Assembly: GCA_963575675.1 (NCBI GenBank)
Contig: CAUYUA010000253.1
Location: 1-18,539, forward strand
Direction: 5' to 3'
DNA from: CAUYUA01 sp963575675
Lineage (GTDB): Bacteria > Pseudomonadota > Alphaproteobacteria > Azospirillales > Azospirillaceae
DNA: 18,539 nt
A program made the position numbers and the translations under genes. Positions 14,077 to 18,539 of this stretch are shown here, one piece after another (the first letter of the stretch is position 1; each line of letters begins with the position of its first letter). Under the pieces are notes generated by a model. It was not told the origin of the DNA, ran no database searches, and worked only from the letters and a program-made list of their open reading frames with translations.

Positions 14077-16200
14077 TTGTCCGACATTCCGGTCGATGCG
14101 CTAACCGCCGATCAAGCGGCGCAAGAATTGTCCGTTTTGGCTGCGCACATCGCTTTTCATGATCGTCTCTATTACCAAATTAACGCACCCCAAATCTCCG
14201 ACGCCGAGTACGACGGCCTGCGGCGACGCAATGAGGCGATTGAGCGGCGATTTCCGGATTTACGGCGTCCGGACAGCCCCTCTCTTCGAGTCGGCGCTCC
14301 TCCCTCGGCGGGTTTTCGCAAAGTCGTTCACACCGTTCCAATGTTGTCTTTGGCCAACGCCTTTCACCCCGAAGACGTTGAAGAGTTCGTCACCCGCATT
14401 CGAAATTTTCTCAATCTCGACGTCGACGCTTCTCTTGCCTTTGTCGCCGAGCCCAAAGTCGACGGATTATCCTGCTCGCTGCGTTATGTGCGCGGACGTT
14501 TGATCCAAGCCGCCACGCGCGGCGACGGTTTGGAAGGCGAAGACGTTACAACCAATATCCTCACTATTGCGAATATTCCGCGTTTCCTGCCGATTTCTTC
14601 GCCTCCAGAGGTCGTTGAGATTCGTGGCGAGGTCTATATGCGACGTGATGATTTTGCCGCGCTGAATCAACGGCGAATCGAATCCGGAGAGCCTCCCTTC
14701 GCCAATCCCCGAAACGCCGCTGCAGGAAGCTTGCGTCAACTTGATCCTAAAATCACCGCAGAACGACCGATTCGATTCTTCGGATATGCTTGGGGCGAAA
14801 CATCGATGTCGTTGGCCGCGACTCAAAGCGCGGCGCGCCAGAAATTGGCTGATTGGGGGTTCGCTCTTAATCAACCGTGGCGCACTTGCGCCACCTCCGC
14901 CGAGATGCTGGCCTACTACGCCGAAATCGGCGAGCAACGCGCCTTCCTGGAATACGACATTGACGGCGTCGTCTATAAGATTGATGACATCGCCTTGCAA
15001 GATCGGCTGGGATTCGTCAGTCGCGCGCCGCGTTGGGCCATTGCGCATAAATTTTCTGCCGAACAAGCCGAAACCCTGCTGCGTCGAATTACGATCCAAG
15101 TCGGCCGCACCGGCGTTCTGACTCCTGTCGCGGAACTTGAACCCATTACCGTCGGCGGCGTGGTGGTGTCGCGAGCAACTTTGCATAACGAAGATGACAT
15201 TGCGCGAAAAGACGCCCGCGAAGGCGACACTGTGGTGGTTCAGCGCGCCGGAGACGTCATTCCGCAAATAGTGCGCGTGATTCTTGAGAAACGTCCTCTG
15301 GAAAGCGCCTCGTTTGTGTTTCCCGATCACTGCCCGGAGTGCGGCTCTTTGGCGACGCGGGAGGTAGGCGAAGCGGCGCGGCGTTGTACGGGAGGCCTCG
15401 TGTGTCCTGCTCAAGCCAAGGAAAGATTATGTCATTTCGTCTCACGCGACGCCTTTGACATCGAAGGGTTGGGCGAAAAGAGTCTCACGGAGTTTTGGGC
15501 CAACGAGTTAATTCGGAGCCCTGGGGATATTTTTCGACTGGAAGAGCGCGATCGAAAAAGCTTGTCTCGCCTGCACAACCGCAAAGGTTGGGGCGATAAA
15601 AAAGCGCAAAATCTATTCAAAGCAATCGAATCGCGTCGTTCAATTTGTCTGGATCGGTTTATTTATGCATTGGGCGTTCCGCAGATCGGACAAGTGACGG
15701 CGAAGCTTTTAGCGAAGAATTACCGCTCACTGTCGGCATGGCGCCAAGCAATGATCGCCGCAAAAGATCAGACTTCTTCAGCCTGGGCCGACTTGATTGC
15801 AATCGATCAAATCGGCGCAACCGTCGCCAAATGTTTGACGGAGTTCTTCACAGAACCGCACAATTTAGAGGTCATCGCCGACCTTTCCGGAGACGACGAA
15901 CAAAAGGGCTTGATTGAAGTTCTTGATTATCACTCCTCGGCGATTCAATCGTCTCCATTGGCGGAGCAAACTGTTGTCTTTACGGGAACGCTTTCGTCCA
16001 TGTCACGCACCGAAGCCAAAGCGCGGGCGGAATCTTTGGGCGCGAAGGTGGCGGGTTCGGTATCCTCAAAAACTCGCTACCTGATAGCAGGCGCGGATGC
16101 TGGAAGCAAAGCCGCCAAAGCGCGTGAATTGGGTGTAACGGTCTTGTCGGAAGACGAATGGCGAGAGATGATTTCTTTCGGGCGCTCTGGCTCCTTTTAA
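14077..16200 (+). CDS. ligA: NAD-dependent DNA ligase LigA
   Basis: A 707-residue ligase that seals nicks using NAD+, essential for Okazaki-fragment joining and repair. Domains in order: Ia (LYYQINAPQISDAEYDGLRR, about 28-47) and the adenylation domain with Lys127 in EPKVDGLS, GDGLEGEDVTTN, EIRGEVYM and ANPRNAAAGSLRQLD. The OB fold (about 330-410), a zinc finger with Cys419, Cys422, Cys437 and Cys443, helix-hairpin-helix repeats (about 450-600) and a C-terminal BRCT domain (about 625-700, FTGTLSSMSRTEAKARAESLGAKV) follow. All expected parts are present. The start is TTG with AGGAAG 7 nt upstream; no earlier better start exists. Its stop codon overlaps that of the convergent HD-GYP gene. Confidence 0.97.
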   Translation: MSDIPVDALTADQAAQELSVLAAHIAFHDRLYYQINAPQISDAEYDGLRRRNEAIERRFPDLRRPDSPSLRVGAPPSAGFRKVVHTVPMLSLANAFHPEDVEEFVTRIRNFLNLDVDASLAFVAEPKVDGLSCSLRYVRGRLIQAATRGDGLEGEDVTTNILTIANIPRFLPISSPPEVVEIRGEVYMRRDDFAALNQRRIESGEPPFANPRNAAAGSLRQLDPKITAERPIRFFGYAWGETSMSLAATQSAARQKLADWGFALNQPWRTCATSAEMLAYYAEIGEQRAFLEYDIDGVVYKIDDIALQDRLGFVSRAPRWAIAHKFSAEQAETLLRRITIQVGRTGVLTPVAELEPITVGGVVVSRATLHNEDDIARKDAREGDTVVVQRAGDVIPQIVRVILEKRPLESASFVFPDHCPECGSLATREVGEAARRCTGGLVCPAQAKERLCHFVSRDAFDIEGLGEKSLTEFWANELIRSPGDIFRLEERDRKSLSRLHNRKGWGDKKAQNLFKAIESRRSICLDRFIYALGVPQIGQVTAKLLAKNYRSLSAWRQAMIAAKDQTSSAWADLIAIDQIGATVAKCLTEFFTEPHNLEVIADLSGDDEQKGLIEVLDYHSSAIQSSPLAEQTVVFTGTLSSMSRTEAKARAESLGAKVAGSVSSKTRYLIAGADAGSKAAKARELGVTVLSEDEWREMISFGRSGSF

Positions 16201-17744
16201 CGCGATGAGAGAATCGGCGTCACACTGAGACAATTTGTGTCGCCGCAAAAAACTTCAATTGCAGCGTCTACGATATCGGCGTTTAAACAAACGCCTCTAA
16301 GACGACGAAGCTCTGCAATTGCAACGTCTCTTCCCAACCCTGGCCTGTAAGGACGATGAGATAATATCGCCTCGAAAATATCGGCCACAGCCACAACCTG
16401 CGATTCATGCATTATTTGATCCCCTTTAAGACCATCAGGGTATCCTGAGCCGTCAAGACGCTCATGATGTTGCCGTGTGATTTTTGCAAGCGGCCAAGGG
16501 AAGTCAATCTCTTTTAAAATATCGTGTCCTGTTATAGGATGCAATTTAACAAGCTCTAGTTCGACAGGATGTAGTTTTCCCGGCTTATTAAGTATCTCGC
16601 TTGGAACATTGATCTTTCCAATATCATGAACCAATCCTCCTAAATAAACACTTTCACGACGCTCCACGCTCCATCCGAGAACGCGCGCGATATCAGCGGA
16701 CATGTTTGAAACGCGTCTTTGATGTTCAGATGTGTATGGGTCTCTCTTCGCAATGGTTGTGGATAAGGCGGAGATTGTTTGCTCAAGAATGATTTTGTAG
16801 CGAATTTTTTCGTTCAGATAATTTCTAGCTTCCGCTTGATAGGCCAGCATATGACGCTTTGCGTCAAGTCCAACGATAAGTTCTTTTGCCAGATCCTCAA
16901 AAAGTCGAACAACATCCTCTGTGAATACATCGACTTTGCTTGAGTACACCATCAAGGCGCCGATCACCTGGTTGTCTCTAATGAGTGGGGTTGCCACGGA
17001 GCCCTTAAGATTGTGTTTTTCAGCCTGTTCAGCCCATGGGGCAAAAGCAGGATTTGATTGGAAATCATTGTTTACTTGAGTTTGCCTCTTCCTGATCGCG
17101 ACTCCTGTCGGGCCGAGACCATTCGGCGTATCGTCCCAAGATATATTGAGGTTATCTAGATATTGCAGTGCAGAACCCGCCTTAGCCGCGACTCTAACAG
17201 ATTTTTTGGAGTTGTTATCCGCCAAGCCGATCCATGACAGTGTAAACACCTCGCTTGTTAATCCTTCGCAAAGAAGGCGCATCATTTCTGGTTCAGTTTC
17301 CGCTGTGGAAATGGCGAACACAGCGCGATTAATTGCGGATAGGGCCCAATTAAGCTGAAAAGAACCATATTTAGCTTGGATTCTTTCACTTATGTTATGA
17401 AAGCTGCCAACTCCGATTAATCGGCCTTCGTCATTTATAAAAGTCCCAGACCATATTTCCACAGGAACGCGGCGACCATCGAAACGCAGTATCTCTAGAT
17501 CATGAAAGACTCCTGGAGAAGAAACGCCCTGTTCAAAAGCGGCAAGAACTTCAGGCAATCTGTCTCTGGGATGAATATCTTTAACATAAAGATTTTTGAG
17601 TTGTTCTATGTTATAACCGAACAACTTTTCTGCACATGGATTGGCGTCAATAATTCTCTGGCTCTCAACATCCGCCAGAATGAGGGCGTCTCCTGAATAA
17701 CGCCATATCGCAGCAAGTTTTCGCCCTGTTTCATCGCTCATCAT
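16197..17744 (-). CDS. PAS-GAF-HD-GYP cyclic-di-GMP phosphodiesterase
   Basis: A 515-residue cytoplasmic signalling protein without membrane segments. An N-terminal PAS domain (about 10-120, with IIDANPCAEKLFGY and HPRDRLPEV) is followed by a PAC-like WSGTFINDEGRLIGVGSFHNIS. A GAF domain (about 145-300) contains GPTGVAIRKRQ and SVATPLIRDNQVIGALMVYS. The C-terminal HD-GYP domain (about 325-505) has His373-Asp374 in HDIGK, HHERLDGSGYP and VADIFEA. The metal-binding residues and GYP are intact, so hydrolysis of cyclic-di-GMP is expected, with PAS and GAF sensing small ligands, redox state or light. Two adjacent ATGs (17744 and 17741) are possible starts; the ribosome binding site is weak. It looks AT-richer than ligA, which may point to separate origin. 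The stop overlaps the ligA stop. Confidence 0.93.
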   Translation of the reverse strand: MMSDETGRKLAAIWRYSGDALILADVESQRIIDANPCAEKLFGYNIEQLKNLYVKDIHPRDRLPEVLAAFEQGVSSPGVFHDLEILRFDGRRVPVEIWSGTFINDEGRLIGVGSFHNISERIQAKYGSFQLNWALSAINRAVFAISTAETEPEMMRLLCEGLTSEVFTLSWIGLADNNSKKSVRVAAKAGSALQYLDNLNISWDDTPNGLGPTGVAIRKRQTQVNNDFQSNPAFAPWAEQAEKHNLKGSVATPLIRDNQVIGALMVYSSKVDVFTEDVVRLFEDLAKELIVGLDAKRHMLAYQAEARNYLNEKIRYKIILEQTISALSTTIAKRDPYTSEHQRRVSNMSADIARVLGWSVERRESVYLGGLVHDIGKINVPSEILNKPGKLHPVELELVKLHPITGHDILKEIDFPWPLAKITRQHHERLDGSGYPDGLKGDQIMHESQVVAVADIFEAILSHRPYRPGLGRDVAIAELRRLRGVCLNADIVDAAIEVFCGDTNCLSVTPILSSR

Positions 17745-17792
17745 TGCCTGCCACTGAAGTGAGCACTTCTCTAGAATTGCGGGTTATTTTTT

Positions 17793-17807
17793 CTGTAAAA
17801 TTTACAG
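17793..17807. promoter_or_regulatory. Perfect 15-bp palindrome upstream of the HD-GYP gene
   Basis: CTGTAAA and TTTACAG are separated by a single A, about 50 nt before the HD-GYP start. The size, symmetry and position suit an operator for a dimeric helix-turn-helix regulator. A TTTACA -35-like hexamer is part of it on the minus strand, but no convincing -10 follows. The regulator is unknown. Confidence 0.4.
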
Positions 17808-17954
17808 GTTCATCCTGGGTTTCGGCCAGATAAGGGATATCCATTGGAATAGCTCAGAAAACCGCCACAAAGCGCCATCCGGATGTGATCATCCCTCTGA
17901 AACACGGGATGAGCCAATTTATAAACAATTCCAGGGGAAGATCGCTTCGCGAAT

Positions 17955-17980
17955 AAGGGGGGCTTTTGCTTTCCCCCCTT
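17955..17980 (-). terminator. G6/C6 hairpin terminator, probably of the small exported gene
   Basis: AAGGGGGG (17955-17962) pairs with CCCCCCTT (17973-17980) around a 10-nt loop. On the minus strand it is followed by a short T-containing tail (TTATTC) and lies about 100 nt after the stop of the small exported protein. On the plus strand it is followed by TTCTTAT. It could work in either direction. Confidence 0.5.
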
Positions 17981-18076
17981 TCTTATGCCCCTCTACGACC
18001 AGGAACTCAATTTCTGGCCCCTCTCTGATTTTTATTCGGGAGAGCAAAAACAGATAGAGTTAAAGGCCACATCTTC

Positions 18077-18427
18077 CTATTGACACGAGGCGTCGGGTAA
18101 AAGGCCTTGATTGATGATCGTTTTTCCGGAAGGCCCTGTTACTTTCAAGCGATAGCCTCTCGAATCAGGAGTCATGGCGTAGCTGTAGTTCCCTTTTTCC
18201 CACACGTAAGCGCCGTTCTGTTGCCATGAGTATTCAGCGATGGAAAGACATTCGTTTTTCCGGTTGCATCCATAATATGAACCGTCATCGCCGACAGTGA
18301 CAACAAAACCACCGCCGCTGTAGACGGAACCGGCGCAGCGATCCCGTCCTGCATGAGCGGCGTTTGTTGCGGCAATAAGCATGACAAGGACGGAGAGGAC
18401 CGTGATTCCAATAATTCGGAAATTCAT
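18077..18427 (-). CDS. Small exported cysteine-containing protein of unknown function
   Basis: A 116-residue protein with a clear signal peptide: MNFR, a hydrophobic stretch ITVLSVLVMLIAAT, and a likely cleavage after AHA (about residue 26). The mature part of about 90 residues has four cysteines (RDRCAGS, YGCNRKNEC, and one next to the C-terminus), enough for two disulfides. It reads as beta-rich, with many Gly, Ser and Tyr: FVVTVGDDGSYYGC, YVWEKGNYSYAM, YRLKVTGPSGKTI. I do not recognise the family. A periplasmic or secreted location is inferred. The ATG has AGGAGC 6 nt upstream, so the start is well supported. A candidate terminator lies about 100 nt downstream. Confidence 0.75.
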   Translation of the reverse strand: MNFRIIGITVLSVLVMLIAATNAAHAGRDRCAGSVYSGGGFVVTVGDDGSYYGCNRKNECLSIAEYSWQQNGAYVWEKGNYSYAMTPDSRGYRLKVTGPSGKTIINQGLLPDASCQ

Positions 18428-18509
18428 TGATAGCTCCTGGTGAAAATTGTGATTTCCAGTGATGTTGAATACGCGTTATTTTTTTATACTCTGTCCAATT
18501 GAGAACCCG

Positions 18510-18531
18510 AAAAAAACTCCGAAAGAATCGG
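18510..18531 (-). terminator. Possible weak terminator at the right edge
   Basis: Read on the minus strand, CCGA and TCGG pair around a 5-nt loop and are followed by AG and seven T. The stem is short. It would end a minus-strand gene lying beyond the window, which cannot be seen. Confidence 0.25.
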
Positions 18532-18539
18532 GGCTCCGC

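Larger units (their letters stand above)
17745..18076. other. 332-nt spacer between two minus-strand genes
   Basis: No coding sequence is supported. It holds a perfect 15-bp palindrome close to the HD-GYP start, a 7-bp stem TCATCCC/GGGATGA (17889-17895 with 17906-17912), and a G/C-rich terminator-like hairpin nearer the small exported gene. The HD-GYP promoter should lie here. Confidence 0.65.

Noticed and set aside
14467..15414. Long open frame on the minus strand opposite ligA (315 codons)
   Set aside because: It is a shadow of the ligA adenylation domain; the composition is atypical and nothing is recognisable.
1..18539. CRISPR arrays, tRNA/rRNA genes, transposases, phage or toxin-antitoxin genes
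   Set aside because: I looked for regular spaced repeats, cloverleaf ends and typical motifs on both strands and found none. The repeats present are tandem or palindromic and unconnected to such systems.

Overview
The window looks like chromosomal DNA of an alphaproteobacterium of moderate GC content, possibly from the Rhodospirillales. This rests on the gene set and its order: a complete ccoNOQP-ccoGHIS block, a GTG-initiated ccoP and TTG-initiated ligA, a methylmalonyl-CoA epimerase, and a REP-like palindrome of the kind common between alphaproteobacterial genes. The lineage is an inference; no rRNA or tRNA gene is present to confirm it.

Region 1 (about 260-10756, all plus strand) is a cbb3-type cytochrome c oxidase island. 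It opens with three accessory genes: a DsbD_2/TauE-SafE-like membrane protein with cysteine motifs in its helices, a small DUF2946-like exported protein with a CxxC, and a Sco1/SenC copper chaperone. The structural genes ccoN, ccoO, ccoQ and ccoP follow, then the assembly genes ccoG (cupric reductase-type ferredoxin), ccoH, ccoI (copper P1B-ATPase) and ccoS. Together they would build, metallate and run a high-affinity terminal oxidase for low-oxygen respiration: CcoG, CcoI and Sco handle copper for the CuB site, and CcoH and CcoS stabilise or mature the complex. Start codons overlap between ccoH/ccoI and ccoI/ccoS. Two spacers break the otherwise tight operon: a palindrome-rich 164-nt gap between ccoO and ccoQ, and a strong stem-loop between ccoP and ccoG.

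Region 2 (10757-11288) has no gene. It holds a double REP-like palindrome followed by a long pyrimidine-rich tract with 9-nt repeats, and may be a Rho-type transcript end.

Region 3 (11289-16200, plus strand) holds methylmalonyl-CoA epimerase overlapping a divergent 3-methyladenine DNA glycosylase I that carries an in-frame triple hexapeptide repeat. A 551-nt gene-free stretch follows, then a soluble protein of unknown function and NAD-dependent DNA ligase.

Region 4 (16197-18427, minus strand) holds a PAS-GAF-HD-GYP cyclic-di-GMP phosphodiesterase, whose stop codon overlaps that of ligA, and a small exported cysteine-containing protein of unknown function. Their spacer carries a perfect 15-bp palindrome and a G/C-rich terminator-like hairpin.

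I found no CRISPR array, insertion sequence, prophage, toxin-antitoxin pair or clearly new multi-gene system. The most interesting signals are the structured non-coding spacers, several short tandem duplications (two of them inside genes), the repeat-bearing glycosylase, and two proteins I cannot assign.
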